Shown: positions 16,353 through 25,237, counted from the first letter of the stretch. The stretch is 35,276 nt of DNA from Syntrophaceae bacterium (GCA_003142635.1 PLMX01000246.1:26819-62094), one strand, 5' to 3'. Notes: generated by a model from the letters alone, not told the origin. Program-made: numbers and translations.

Positions 16353-17015
16353 TCATTTGTCTTCGCCAAATGCCTTAGATCTTTTTACGATCACCCGTGC
16401 CGGGGCGCCGTCAGAATCCAATATCTTCACGGGAAGACATATCATGTCATAAAGGCCGGGGAGAGCTTCGGTAAGATCAAGGCCTTCAATGATGAGAATC
16501 CCCGCGCCCAGCAGCATTCTATGGATGTCGGGGCCATTTTTCTTGTATCCGCCGACGGAGAGATAATCTATGCCAAGGGTTTTGATCCCGCATGTGACGA
16601 GAAATTCTGCCGCATCTTTCTCCAAGTAGACAAAGTCTTCAATAAAGGCATCTTTATGTAGTAATTTGTTTATCGAGTTTCGTGTTCTCAAAAGGATCCT
16701 CTCGCCTTTCTTGATACCGCGTCCGGCAAGTTCCTTTTTTTCGATGGTATCGGCATCTGCAATCTCGATGATCCTCGCAGGGCCTGTAAGCGAATCGATC
16801 GGTATCTGGTCAACACCATTGGCGCCTTTGATAAAATGCACCGGGGCATCGACGTGTGTACCGGAATGAGCGCCCATCGTTATCTTCGAGAGGTTGACGG
16901 TATCGCCTTTGTCCATATCGCGCATGCGCTCGATGAAAAAAGGAGGGTCAGTGGGCCAGTGCACCATGTTGGCCTTCAGGGTAAGAGAGACATCGATCCA
17001 TTTATCGCCTTTCAT
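16353..17015 (-). CDS. Cyclase-family (kynurenine formamidase-like) metal hydrolase
   Basis: The protein has 220 residues of the PF04199 'cyclase' fold. The metal-binding signature H-x-G-T-H-x-D-x-P-x-H is complete as 'HSGTHVDAPVHF', preceded by 'DVSLTLKANMVHWPTDPP'. 'LGIDYLSVGG' and 'HRMLLGAGILIIEGLDL' complete the active-site region. Members hydrolyse N-formylkynurenine, isatin or other cyclic amides/esters using Mn or Zn; the substrate here cannot be told. Its start lies 37 bp after the end of rpiA on the same strand, so it is probably co-transcribed with the pentose-phosphate genes. The peptide/radical SAM pair follows 123 bp downstream. Confidence 0.87.
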   Translation of the reverse strand: MKGDKWIDVSLTLKANMVHWPTDPPFFIERMRDMDKGDTVNLSKITMGAHSGTHVDAPVHFIKGANGVDQIPIDSLTGPARIIEIADADTIEKKELAGRGIKKGERILLRTRNSINKLLHKDAFIEDFVYLEKDAAEFLVTCGIKTLGIDYLSVGGYKKNGPDIHRMLLGAGILIIEGLDLTEALPGLYDMICLPVKILDSDGAPARVIVKRSKAFGEDK

Positions 17016-17051
17016 CGTATTATATAAATTCTCCTTCTCCGCTTTGTCTGA

Positions 17052-17750
17052 TCAGTCGCGCTCGATATGGCGCATGCCGCCTTTTCCGGCAACGATGACA
17101 TCCGTGGCAATACCTATAAAGAGCCCGTGTTCGAGAACCCCCGCTCGCGCCTTTAAATCGGCCGCCAGTTTAGCGGGATCGTTAATCGGACCAAAATTGG
17201 CGTCGAGAATGACATTACCCTGGTCGGTCCTAAAAAGTTTTTCATCACTATTTCTTCTTGACTTCACGTCGGCCCCAAGTTTTTCCAGGGAGAAAATATG
17301 GGTCTTCCACCCGAAGGGAGCCACTTCAACGGGGACGGCGCACCGCGTTCCTAAGACCTCCGACATCTTTGATTCATCCACAATGATGATTTCACATAGG
17401 CTTGCCTGGGCGACGATCTTTTCTCTCAGAAGGGCGCCGCCACCGCCCTTTATGAGGTTAAGACTTCCGTCCACTTCATCCGCTCCGTCGATAGTAAGAT
17501 CGATGATGGGGTTTCTGTTCAAGGTAGTGAGCGGAATTCCCAGTCTCCGTGCATCTTCGAATACCTGCCTGGAACAGGGCACGCCACGTATGTTCTGTAG
17601 GACTCTCGAACGGATCAGCTCCGCAATTCTTCTTACAGCATAGAGGGCCGTGCTTCCATGACCTAAGCCTACGATCATGCCCGATTGCACAAATTCGACG
17701 GCCCGGTGCGCAGCCTGCTCTTTCAGTTTCGCGGTGTTAATTCCCCCCAC
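17052..17750 (-). CDS. rpiA: Ribose-5-phosphate isomerase A
   Basis: The protein has 232 residues, usual for RpiA. It interconverts ribose 5-phosphate and ribulose 5-phosphate in the cytoplasm. Family motifs are 'GLGHGSTALYAV' (phosphate loop; the common G-T-G-S-T is G-H-G-S-T here), 'DLTIDGADEVDG' with the catalytic Asp residues, 'KGGGGALLREKIVA' with the catalytic Lys, and C-terminal 'GLFIGIATDVIVAG'. The start is a GTG at 17750 with AAGGAGG upstream. It follows zwf and the UbiA-like fragment in the same direction, completing the oxidative-branch set gnd-zwf-rpiA; no 6-phosphogluconolactonase gene is seen in the window. Confidence 0.93.
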   Translation of the reverse strand: MGGINTAKLKEQAAHRAVEFVQSGMIVGLGHGSTALYAVRRIAELIRSRVLQNIRGVPCSRQVFEDARRLGIPLTTLNRNPIIDLTIDGADEVDGSLNLIKGGGGALLREKIVAQASLCEIIIVDESKMSEVLGTRCAVPVEVAPFGWKTHIFSLEKLGADVKSRRNSDEKLFRTDQGNVILDANFGPINDPAKLAADLKARAGVLEHGLFIGIATDVIVAGKGGMRHIERD

Positions 17751-17826
17751 CCTTCTGCTCCTCCTTCTCTTTCGGGGCTGTGTCTATATTCCTTCTCGTC
17801 CATTACTGAAAGTATGACACAGTTTG

Positions 17827-18288
17827 TTAAAGAAGGAAACGGGTCAGTTTATCAAAAAACATGAACACCATGACTGTCAGCATAAAGTAATTCGTCCTTT
17901 TGAAGACACCGGCGTAACCTGACGCATGCGCTCTCATAAAATTTATCCCGTTCAGGACAAGCCACAGGGAAACCGCGATAAGGGAGATATGGACAAGGGG
18001 CGACTGGAGCAGGCCATAGAAAATGACGAGCTGCAAACTTACCGCTGTCGCTATTATCCACTGAAAGGTCAGCCGATCAAGTTGAGCACCTGTGAAGACC
18101 TCCGTGAGAGAGGGGAAGCCGGCCTCTTCATAATATTCCTTGCAGAAGACGAGGAGATGGATGAAAAAGTGGGAGACCTGCCACATGAAAAAGAAAAAGG
18201 AGAGGACCGCCAACCTCGGGTCCAGGAGGTTCCCGCCGCCCGCAATCCAGCCCATGGCCGGCGCTTTATGCCGGTTTGCAGTGTACAT
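17827..18288 (-). CDS. Half-length UbiA-type (protoheme IX farnesyltransferase-like) membrane protein
   Basis: The protein has 153 residues and four likely membrane segments (about 27-49, 77-95, 97-115, 133-150). '[18 protein letters not shown]', then '[22 protein letters not shown]' (written here with its motif end), resembles the second half of CyoE/CtaB enzymes: the 'LWQFPHF...KDY..A.IP.LP' region. The first half, with the Asn/Asp metal motif that binds prenyl diphosphate, is absent, and no remnant lies upstream because the gene starts inside the 3' end of zwf (23-bp overlap). The ATG at 18288 has a good GAGGAG site, so the short form appears genuinely translated. It is either a truncated relic or a half-protein of unknown role; enzyme activity on its own is doubtful. 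Confidence 0.65.
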   Translation of the reverse strand: MYTANRHKAPAMGWIAGGGNLLDPRLAVLSFFFFMWQVSHFFIHLLVFCKEYYEEAGFPSLTEVFTGAQLDRLTFQWIIATAVSLQLVIFYGLLQSPLVHISLIAVSLWLVLNGINFMRAHASGYAGVFKRTNYFMLTVMVFMFFDKLTRFLL

Positions 18289-19813
18289 TAACTCCTCTTT
18301 CCTCAGTTTCGTAGAGCGAGGGCGTCAGCCAGTTCCGACCGTCCCGCGCAATTAGAATCGCCGCCGGTTCGATGACTCCCGTTCCGGCTGGATAATTGGG
18401 AAAATCGGGCGGCGCCGAAAGTTCCCATGCTTCGAGGATCGGGGTCATGAGCGCCCACGCCGCCTCGATCTGATCGGCGCGCTTGAAGAGCGTCCCATCA
18501 CCTAGCATGACGTCGACGAGCAGTGTTTCATATGCCTCCGGCGGTTTAGCATTGAAGGCTTCACAATAGAAGAAATGCATATCCACAGGGCTCAGGTGTA
18601 TCTGCAGGCCGGGCCGCTTCGCCTGAAAACGGAGTATGATTCCTTCGTCAGGTTGGATGCGTATCATCAGGCGGTTCGATAAGAAGTCCCGGATCGCTGA
18701 GGCGGGAAAGGATTGGTGGGGCGCCGGCCTGAACTGTATGGACACTTCCGAGATGCGGTTTGGAAATCTCTTCCCCGTGCGGAGATAAAACGGCACATCC
18801 TGCCATCGCCAGTTGTCAATAAAGAATCTGACTGCCGCGAAGGTCTCTGTCGTTGAATCGGGTTTCACCCCCGGCTCATCGCGGTACGCCGGCACATGCT
18901 GCCCATCGATCCATCCCGAGCCATACTGCCCCCTTGCCGCATGTTCGTGGACGTGGTCCCGGTTTATCGGACGTATCGCACGGAGCACGTCTGTCTGTTT
19001 GTTCCGGATTTCATCGGCATCGAAGGACACAGGCGGTTCCATGGCGATCATGCAGAGGATCTGAAGAAGGTGGTTTTGGATCATGTCCCTGAGGGCACCC
19101 GTTTGATCGTAATAGGCCCCTCTGTGCTCGATCCCAACCTGCTCCGCCACCGTTATCTGCACGTTGTCGATATACCTACGGTCCCAGACCGGCTCAAAGA
19201 GGGCGTTGGCGAAGCGGAAAGCGAGGATGTTCTGTACCGTTTCCTTGCCGAGGTAGTGATCGATCCGGAAGATTTGGGATTCGTCAAACGCCGTTGTGAG
19301 CGCCTTGTTCAGAATCCGGGCAGATGTGAGATCACGCCCGAAAGGCTTTTCCACGACTATGCGGGTGTCTCTGTAATCCCGTGCAAGACCGGCCGTGCCC
19401 AGCTGTCTGGGAATGACCGAGATCATCTGCGGAGGCGTGGCGAGGTAATAAATCCTGACTGCCTCGGTGTTCCACTCCCGGTTCAGGTCGCTTAAGTGCT
19501 GGGCCAGGGCTGCGTAACATTCCGCGTTCGCGAAATCGGCTACCCGGTAATGGAGAGACGAGGCGAAAGTCTGCCACACCTCGTCATTAGGTTTGTCCTG
19601 GCGCGAGAACTGCTCAACGCCCACCCATAGATGCTGCCGGAATTCTTCGTCGCTCATTTTTTTCATGTCCATCCCTGTGATCGCGAACCGCTCCGGCAGC
19701 CACTGGTCCCTGAAAAGAGTGTAAAGGGCGGGGATGAGCTTCCGCCATGTCAGGTCTCCGCCGGCCCCAAAGATTACGATGGCCACGGGATGTTCATTCG
19801 CTGATTTTTCCAT
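18266..19813 (-). CDS. zwf: Glucose-6-phosphate 1-dehydrogenase
   Basis: The protein has 515 residues, normal for the family. It oxidises glucose 6-phosphate to 6-phosphogluconolactone with NAD(P)+. The N-terminal Rossmann motif reads '[18 protein letters not shown]' (the common G-A-S-G-D-L is G-A-G-G-D-L). The active-site signature is intact as '[14 protein letters not shown]', including the catalytic His-Asp environment, and 'VVEKPFG' is present. C-terminal '[16 protein letters not shown]' and 'RADQIEAAW' are typical. The start at 19813 uses a GGAGG site that lies within the last codons of gnd; only 3 bp separate the genes, so they are co-transcribed. Confidence 0.95.
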   Translation of the reverse strand: MEKSANEHPVAIVIFGAGGDLTWRKLIPALYTLFRDQWLPERFAITGMDMKKMSDEEFRQHLWVGVEQFSRQDKPNDEVWQTFASSLHYRVADFANAECYAALAQHLSDLNREWNTEAVRIYYLATPPQMISVIPRQLGTAGLARDYRDTRIVVEKPFGRDLTSARILNKALTTAFDESQIFRIDHYLGKETVQNILAFRFANALFEPVWDRRYIDNVQITVAEQVGIEHRGAYYDQTGALRDMIQNHLLQILCMIAMEPPVSFDADEIRNKQTDVLRAIRPINRDHVHEHAARGQYGSGWIDGQHVPAYRDEPGVKPDSTTETFAAVRFFIDNWRWQDVPFYLRTGKRFPNRISEVSIQFRPAPHQSFPASAIRDFLSNRLMIRIQPDEGIILRFQAKRPGLQIHLSPVDMHFFYCEAFNAKPPEAYETLLVDVMLGDGTLFKRADQIEAAWALMTPILEAWELSAPPDFPNYPAGTGVIEPAAILIARDGRNWLTPSLYETEERGVNVHCKPA

Positions 19814-19816
19814 GAT

Positions 19817-21232
19817 TCAATCTTCCTCCCACTTCGTATGAAAAATGCCTTTCTCATCCACCCTCTCATAGGTGTGGGCCCCGAAATAGTCCCTCTGCGC
19901 CTGGATGAGGCTGGTCGGCATCCATGCACTTCTGTAGCTGTCGAAATAGGCCAGGGCCGCCATCATCCCCGGAACCGGAATCCCAAGATTTGCGGCGGAA
20001 CAAACCATTCCTCTCAGCTCATGCTGGTATGCCGCCACTTGCCGTCCCAAACCGGGTTCCACAAGCAGATTCGGGAGATCGGGGATTTTTTGATAGCTCG
20101 CGCAGATGTCTTCGAGGAGTGCCGCGCGGATGATGCACCCGCCCCGCCAGATGCGGGCGACGTCCGCAAGCTTCAGATTGTAGCCATAGGCTTCCGAGGC
20201 CTTGCGCAGCAGGGACATCCCCTGGGCGTAAATGATGATGAAGGCGGTTTGCAGCGCCTTTTTTAGCGAGCTGATAAAGAGATCACGCTTCCCACGATAG
20301 GGCGGAGAAGGCCCTGTCAGGATACGGCTTGCTTCCTCCCTTTCCGCTCTGTAGCCGGAGAGGTCGCGCGTGGAGACAGCGGCATCAACTACGGGAACAG
20401 GAACCTGAAGGTCCATGGCTGTCTGCGACGTCCACTTTCCGGTCCCTTTCTGACGGGCCTCATCAAGGATAACGTCAATGAGCCTCCTTCCCGTCTTCTC
20501 ATCCACATGGCGGAAGATATGGGCGGTGATCTCCAGCAGGTAGGAATGAAAAGATCCTTCGTTCCAACTCTCGTATACCCCGGCCAGTTCATCGTCCGTA
20601 AGGCCTATTCCCCGCTTCATCAGGTCATAGGTTTCGGCGATTAGTTCCATGAGGCCGTATTCAATGCCGTTGTGGACCATCTTCACGAAATGTCCTGCAG
20701 ACCCGGTCCCGAGGTAGGCGACACACGGTTCCCCTTGCACGCGGGCGGCCACTGCCTCGAACAGAGGCCGGACTCTTTCGTACGCCACCCCCTGGCCGCC
20801 GGGCATGATGCTCGGACCGTGGCGGGCCCCATGCTCTCCGCCGGAGATGCCGACGCCGAGAAGCTCTATCCCCGCTCTTGCCAGGGTCCTCTGCCTTAAG
20901 TTGGTATCGGTAAAGTGAGAATTGCCGCAATCGACAATGACGTCTTTCGTCTCCAGAAAGGGAAGGATGTCCCTGATGACATCATCTACAGCCGGGCCTG
21001 CCGGGATAAGCATGATGATGGCCCGCGGCGATTTCAAGAGCGCCATATACTCATCGAGGACCCGCGCGCCCCGGATATGCCTCCCCCCCGATTCAGCAGT
21101 GAGGGCGTTCACCTTATCACGGTCTTTGTCGTAGCCGGCTACCGCATACCCGTGATCGGCCATGTTGAGCAGAAGGTTGCGCCCCATGACACCGAGACCG
21201 ATCAGGCCTATTTCGTATTTATGTTTACCCAT
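19817..21232 (-). CDS. gnd: 6-phosphogluconate dehydrogenase, decarboxylating
   Basis: The protein has 471 residues, the length of the long (dimeric) family. It converts 6-phosphogluconate to ribulose 5-phosphate and CO2 with reduction of NADP+. The dinucleotide motif is 'GLIGLGVMGRNLLLN'. The substrate signature reads 'GISGGEHGARHGPSIMPGG', and 'HFVKMVHNGIEYGLMELIAE' holds the catalytic Lys and His-Asn. The C-terminal region 'QAQRDYFGAHTYER' contains the tail Arg/His that reach into the partner subunit. First gene of the minus-strand pentose-phosphate cluster; a promoter should lie in the 508-bp gap to the right, but I could not pick one on this strand. Confidence 0.95.
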   Translation of the reverse strand: MGKHKYEIGLIGLGVMGRNLLLNMADHGYAVAGYDKDRDKVNALTAESGGRHIRGARVLDEYMALLKSPRAIIMLIPAGPAVDDVIRDILPFLETKDVIVDCGNSHFTDTNLRQRTLARAGIELLGVGISGGEHGARHGPSIMPGGQGVAYERVRPLFEAVAARVQGEPCVAYLGTGSAGHFVKMVHNGIEYGLMELIAETYDLMKRGIGLTDDELAGVYESWNEGSFHSYLLEITAHIFRHVDEKTGRRLIDVILDEARQKGTGKWTSQTAMDLQVPVPVVDAAVSTRDLSGYRAEREEASRILTGPSPPYRGKRDLFISSLKKALQTAFIIIYAQGMSLLRKASEAYGYNLKLADVARIWRGGCIIRAALLEDICASYQKIPDLPNLLVEPGLGRQVAAYQHELRGMVCSAANLGIPVPGMMAALAYFDSYRSAWMPTSLIQAQRDYFGAHTYERVDEKGIFHTKWEED

Positions 21233-21740
21233 TTTGTTTCCCCCATTTGCAGACAGATTTGCGCCTCACCCATCCATCACCAAGCCGAGACTCGCCAGAG
21301 AAGCCCGCGTGGAGACATAATCCCCGTGGATTATGCCGCAGATTCCCAGGCCTTCCGCCACATAAACGGCCAGAGGCCATAGACTTACTCTTTGCACGAC
21401 CCGGTGATCCAAAAATTCATTCCTCAGAAAATAAAAGTGCGAAACTTCAAATCATTTTGACTGAAGCATCCGCGCCTATTGAGAATTTATCGTTACAGGT
21501 TCATGCCCCTTTTTCCATCGGCGAAATGCTTAATTTGACTAATCCAATGTCTCAATTATTCTCAGGCAACGGATGAGAAGAAATCCCTTGAGGGATGCTC
21601 AGTTCCGATGTAATGTCAGACATTATAAGACGCGGGCACGCCATCTTCTTTCCGGTTGCCTGCCATCGCGGTCCTGATCTACTGTGTTAAATGAATTATC
21701 TCCGGCGAAATATTGCGCGAATCAAAAAGACATTTAGCGA
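21233..21740. other. Divergent intergenic region between gnd and the kdp activator gene
   Basis: The 508-bp gap separates the minus-strand pentose-phosphate cluster from the plus-strand kdp locus. Open frames in it are low-complexity and carry no recognisable motif. It must hold promoters for both directions; the only clear plus-strand candidate is at 21535-21562. Confidence 0.4.
21535..21562 (+). promoter_or_regulatory. Candidate sigma-70 promoter of the sigma-54 activator gene
   Basis: TTGACT (21535-21540) and TATTCT (21557-21562) are 16 bp apart. The pair lies about 180 bp upstream of the ATG at 21741, leaving a long leader, so it is only a candidate. Confidence 0.3.
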
Positions 21741-23093
21741 ATGATGGAAGAGTACACCTCACCGTTGAACATCCTGATTGTCGATGACGAGCTGAATATT
21801 CGCAAGACCCTCTCCGTCTGCCTCGAGGTGGAGGGACACAAGGTTGTCGCGGTCAGCAATTACGAGGATGCCCTTTCTGAAAACGCCCGCCGTTCCTTTG
21901 ATGCCGCTTTCGTTGATCTCCGCCTCGGGACAAAAAGCGGTCTGGACCTCATCCCGGCGCTTCTTTCCAGTTCCCCTTGGCTGAAGATAATCGTCATCAC
22001 GGCCTATGCATCTATCGATACGGCGGTAGAGGCGATGAAGAGGGGCGCTGCCGATTATATTCCGAAACCATTCACACCTTCCCAGGTAAAACTCTGTGTC
22101 GATAAAGTTGCAGAGGTCCGTTCGCTGGAGCAGCGTGTGGATGCCCTTCAGGCGGATTTGAACCGCATCAATCCCGAAGTGGATCTCAGCACGGCGAGTA
22201 CCGTCATGCAGCGGACTATCGGACAGGCAAGGCAGGTGGCCTCGACAGACGCTATTGTCTTGCTTACGGGAGAGAATGGAACCGGAAAAAGCGTTCTTGC
22301 CCGGGCAATCCACGGGTGGAGCAAACGGGCAAACAAACCTTTCGCCGAGATATCATGCCCTGCTCTTTCCGCGGAGCTTCTCGAAAGCGAACTTTTCGGA
22401 CACGTGAAAGGGGCCTTTACAGGCGCCGTGCGGGACCATTTGGGCCGTATCGCCTTCTGTGAGGGAGGCACGCTGTTCCTGGATGAGATAGGCGATCTGC
22501 CGCTCTCCGTTCAACCGAAACTCTTGAGGTTTATCCAGGAAAGGGAATACGAACGTCTCGGCGATCATATGACCCGGAAGGCGGATGTTCGTCTGATTGC
22601 GGCGACCAACATGGACATCGAGGAGGCCGTCCGAAATAATCGTTTCCGCGAAGACCTCTTCTACCGGCTGAATGTTATCCAGATAGAGATCCCGCCGCTC
22701 CGGGAGCGGCCTGATGATATTGCCAACCTCTCCAGACGATTGCTCATCTTCTTCGGGAGAAGCCATCACTGTGCTCATCAGCGCTTCAGCGACGAGGCGC
22801 TGCAGGCGCTCCGCCGCTATTCCTGGCCGGGAAATGTGCGCGAGCTGCGAAATGTCATCGAACGAGCGTCCATACTATGTAAGTCAGAGTTAGTAGGAGT
22901 CGAATTTCTGCCGGAAAAGCTAATTCCTGCCGAAGACTGTCCCAAGCCCGGAGATTTTGTTTCTCTCGATAAAGTGGAAGAGATGCACATCCGGCGCGTC
23001 CTTGCTTCTGCCAAATCATTGCAGGAAGCCGCCGATATTCTCGGAGTCGATCAGGCAACCCTCTGGCGACGCCGGAAACGCTATGGAATCTGA
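21741..23093 (+). CDS. NtrC-family sigma-54 activator (REC-AAA-Fis), probable regulator of kdp
   Basis: The protein has 450 residues. Residues 10-125 are a receiver domain with the acidic pair 'VDDE', phosphoacceptor Asp59 in 'AAFVDLRLG' and conserved Lys in 'IPKPF'. Residues about 150-380 are a sigma-54-interacting AAA domain. Its Walker A reads G-E-N-G-T-G-K-S (commonly G-E-S-G-T-G-K-E), the sigma-54 contact loop GAFTGA is intact, and Walker B 'GGTLFLDEIGDL' is present. The C-terminus (about 420-450) is a Fis-type helix-turn-helix ('LQEAADILGVDQATLWRRRK'). It activates sigma-54 RNA polymerase when phosphorylated. The gene sits directly before two palindromes, a -24/-12 promoter and the sensor kinase gene that begins the kdp operon, replacing the usual OmpR-type KdpE. 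Confidence 0.93.
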   Translation: MMEEYTSPLNILIVDDELNIRKTLSVCLEVEGHKVVAVSNYEDALSENARRSFDAAFVDLRLGTKSGLDLIPALLSSSPWLKIIVITAYASIDTAVEAMKRGAADYIPKPFTPSQVKLCVDKVAEVRSLEQRVDALQADLNRINPEVDLSTASTVMQRTIGQARQVASTDAIVLLTGENGTGKSVLARAIHGWSKRANKPFAEISCPALSAELLESELFGHVKGAFTGAVRDHLGRIAFCEGGTLFLDEIGDLPLSVQPKLLRFIQEREYERLGDHMTRKADVRLIAATNMDIEEAVRNNRFREDLFYRLNVIQIEIPPLRERPDDIANLSRRLLIFFGRSHHCAHQRFSDEALQALRRYSWPGNVRELRNVIERASILCKSELVGVEFLPEKLIPAEDCPKPGDFVSLDKVEEMHIRRVLASAKSLQEAADILGVDQATLWRRRKRYGI

Positions 23094-23129
23094 ACAGGCG
23101 TTTGCAGAAATTACACCGTTTCTCACAAA

Positions 23130-23142
23130 TTGCGTTTTGCAA
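23130..23142. promoter_or_regulatory. Upstream activator site 1, TTGC-N5-GCAA
   Basis: TTGC (23130-23133) and GCAA (23139-23142) are inverted around five bases. It is followed by GGCG, as is site 2. Its centre is about 116 bp before the expected sigma-54 transcription start and 32 bp (three helical turns) from site 2, so both face the same side of the DNA. Confidence 0.65.
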
Positions 23143-23160
23143 GGCGTTTGACGCTGTCTT

Positions 23161-23175
23161 CTTGCGGAGTGCAAG
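23161..23175. promoter_or_regulatory. Upstream activator site 2, CTTGC-N5-GCAAG
   Basis: A perfect inverted repeat of the same type as site 1, with one more matching base on each side. The centre is about 84 bp before the expected start. Two phased sites at -84 and -116 are the normal arrangement for an NtrC-type activator. Confidence 0.7.
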
Positions 23176-23225
23176 GCGAAACGGCTTACGCAAATCTATA
23201 AGTCTCGATTTTATTGCATTTCTCT

Positions 23226-23242
23226 TTGGCACAACGGTTGCT
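23226..23242 (+). promoter_or_regulatory. Sigma-54 (-24/-12) promoter of the kinase-kdp operon
   Basis: TTGGCACAACGGTTGCT matches the known consensus YTGGCACG-N4-TTGCW in every invariant base, with GG at 23228-23229 and GC at 23240-23241 in exact spacing. The predicted transcription start is near 23252, 19 bp before the kinase ATG at 23271. It lies just downstream of the gene for a sigma-54 activator and two phased palindromes. Confidence 0.85.
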
Positions 23243-23270
23243 TTAGCACAATGAAACGAGGAGAAGAACT

Positions 23271-25127
23271 ATGTTTAGCTTAAGACAGAAGTTGTTTCTT
23301 GGATTCGGCGGCCTGTTGCTTATCATCGCATTGACCGGCATTCAGAGCATCAGTAAGGTCACAGAATTGGGCGATGCAATCGATGTCATTCTCAGAGAGA
23401 ATTATCGAAGCGTGCTCGCCTGTCAGAACATGAAAGAATCCCTCGAAAGAATGGACAGCGGGGCGCTTTTTATCCTCTCCGGTTATGAAAAGGAGGGTAG
23501 GGAAGCCATTGACGGAAACCTACCGGTGTTTGAGAAGGCGCTCACGATCGAATTGAATAACATCACTGTCCCGGGCGAAGGCGAGAAGGCCGCCCACCTC
23601 AGCGAACTTTTTGCAAAATATAAGGCCACGATCCAAGGCATGGAAGACCGAAATGTCCCGCGTGAAACGCGGCGGGACATTTATTTCAATGAACTGTTTC
23701 CCTTGTTTCGGGATATAAAGGGAACGGCGGATGCGATCCTTAATATGAACCAGCAGAATATGTATGACGCTAATCAAGCTGCGCGCCATAAAGCGACTAA
23801 GGCGCGTGAGCAAATGTATTTTCTCCTGATTCTCGGCGCTGTCTTGGCCATCGCCTATGTATTCCTCATAGGCAAATGGATACTCCGCCCGATTGAACGT
23901 CTGACGCAGTCCGCTGAGGAGATCAAACGGGGTAATCTGGATCTCATAGTTAAGACCGATACCCGTGATGAAATAGGGCGACTTTCAGAGGCATTCAATG
24001 CGATGGCTGCAAGTCTTCGGGAAGTCCGCCGCAGCGATGAAGCAAAGCTTGTCAGGATTCAGCACTCGACACAGCAGACATTCGACAATCTTCCGGATGC
24101 CGTGGCAATTCTGGACCTGGAGGGAAAGGTGGAGACGGCAACGGAAACAGCCGGAAACATCTTTGGACTGAAGCGCAATATCCAGATTGAAAGCGTACCC
24201 TTTAAATGGATAACCGATCTATACAGAAATGCCCTTAAGGGAGATCACGCCTCTGCGAAAGAAGACGCGACGGCTGTCGTGCAGCATTTCGTCAACGCGG
24301 AGGAGCATTTCTTCCGGCCGACGACCGCTCCTATCCTGAATAATAAGAGGGAACTCATCGGCATAATCCTTATCCTCAAGGACGTAACAGATAAGCTGGA
24401 GCAAGACGAACTAAAGAAAGGCGTCATTTCCACGGTCTCACATCAGTTGAAAACACCTCTTACTTCCATTCGCATGGCTATTCATCTCCTCCTCGATGAA
24501 AAGATCGGACCCCTCACTCCCAAGCAGCAGGAACTCTTGATTGCGGCACGGGAAGACAGCGAGCGCCTTCAGAAGATCCTCGTTAATCTGCTTGATATCA
24601 GCCGTATAGTATCCGGTAAAATGGCTATGGAGTTTCATGCGATACCGCCCCAGCAAATCATCTCGGAGACTGTTGAATCTTTCCGGGGAGCGGCACTCGG
24701 CCACGGTGTGAAAATTCACACACTGCTGCCCGGTGACCTGCCCGAGGTCCGGGCTGATAGGATGCGGATCGGGCATGTTTTCGCCAACCTATTGTCTAAT
24801 GCCCTGAGGTACACCGCATCCGGTGACACAGTGACCGTAACCGCACAGGCTGGTGAAGAACAGGTTGAGTTCTCCGTTTCGGATACCGGTAGGGGAATAC
24901 CCGAACAGTATCTCTCCAGGATCTTCGATCCATTCTTTCGTGTGCCTGGCCAGGAAGCTGATACAGGCACCGGCCTGGGACTTTCCATAGTCAAAGAAAT
25001 TGTCGAGGCACATGGCGGGTCAGTCAGTGTAAAAAGCCGCGTGGGTGAAGGGACCACAATCTCTTTCACCCTTCCGAAATACACGGGAGAAGCCAATTCG
25101 CATAAGAATGACGAAAAGAAACTATAG
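23271..25127 (+). CDS. Membrane sensor histidine kinase (periplasmic helical sensor-HAMP-PAS-HisKA-HATPase)
   Basis: The protein has 618 residues; the ATG at 23271 has an AGGAG site. The first membrane segment spans about residues 7-27 and is followed by a mainly helical periplasmic domain (30-180). The second spans 182-204, with a HAMP linker to about 257 ('PIERLTQSAEEIKRGNLDL') and a PAS-like domain to about 375 ('FDNLPDAVAILDLEGKVETA'). Then come HisKA with phosphoacceptor His391 in 'VSHQLKTPL', and the ATPase with N box 'ANLLSNALRYT', G1 'DTGRGIP' and G2 'GTGLGLSIVKEIV'. It is the probable partner of the upstream sigma-54 activator. It lacks the KdpD sensor domains; that sensor is encoded separately at the operon's end. 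The signal sensed is unknown. Confidence 0.92.
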   Translation: MFSLRQKLFLGFGGLLLIIALTGIQSISKVTELGDAIDVILRENYRSVLACQNMKESLERMDSGALFILSGYEKEGREAIDGNLPVFEKALTIELNNITVPGEGEKAAHLSELFAKYKATIQGMEDRNVPRETRRDIYFNELFPLFRDIKGTADAILNMNQQNMYDANQAARHKATKAREQMYFLLILGAVLAIAYVFLIGKWILRPIERLTQSAEEIKRGNLDLIVKTDTRDEIGRLSEAFNAMAASLREVRRSDEAKLVRIQHSTQQTFDNLPDAVAILDLEGKVETATETAGNIFGLKRNIQIESVPFKWITDLYRNALKGDHASAKEDATAVVQHFVNAEEHFFRPTTAPILNNKRELIGIILILKDVTDKLEQDELKKGVISTVSHQLKTPLTSIRMAIHLLLDEKIGPLTPKQQELLIAAREDSERLQKILVNLLDISRIVSGKMAMEFHAIPPQQIISETVESFRGAALGHGVKIHTLLPGDLPEVRADRMRIGHVFANLLSNALRYTASGDTVTVTAQAGEEQVEFSVSDTGRGIPEQYLSRIFDPFFRVPGQEADTGTGLGLSIVKEIVEAHGGSVSVKSRVGEGTTISFTLPKYTGEANSHKNDEKKL

Positions 25128-25141
25128 GGAGGAAACACTAT

Positions 25142-25237
25142 ATGAATCTTGTAATCTGGCTGCCGGCAATGTTTTTCTTGGGCATTATATCGATGGGGCT
25201 ATGCTACCTGTTTATGAAATTCTGCGAGAAAATTTAG
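25142..25237 (+). CDS. 31-residue membrane peptide at the head of the kdp genes
   Basis: The short gene starts at the ATG at 25142 with an AGGAGG site at about 25128-25133 and ends TAG at 25235-25237, 14 bp after the kinase stop and 20 bp before kdpF. It is almost entirely one membrane helix ('VIWLPAMFFLGIISMG') with a short 'KFCEKI' end. I recall small hydrophobic proteins with a similar C-E-K/C-D-R-type end next to kdpF in other genomes, which would make it a conserved but unnamed accessory. No function can be assigned; stabilising the KdpFABC complex, as KdpF does, is the simplest guess. Confidence 0.6.
   Translation: MNLVIWLPAMFFLGIISMGLCYLFMKFCEKI

Noticed and set aside
19838-20266. Long plus-strand frames opposite gnd and zwf
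   Set aside because: They are mirror frames of well-recognised enzymes on the minus strand, without ribosome sites or motifs.
21247-21576. 109-codon plus-strand frame between gnd and the activator gene
   Set aside because: Its composition is low-complexity and Pro/Ser/Arg-rich, it has no family pattern, and it covers the region needed for divergent promoters.
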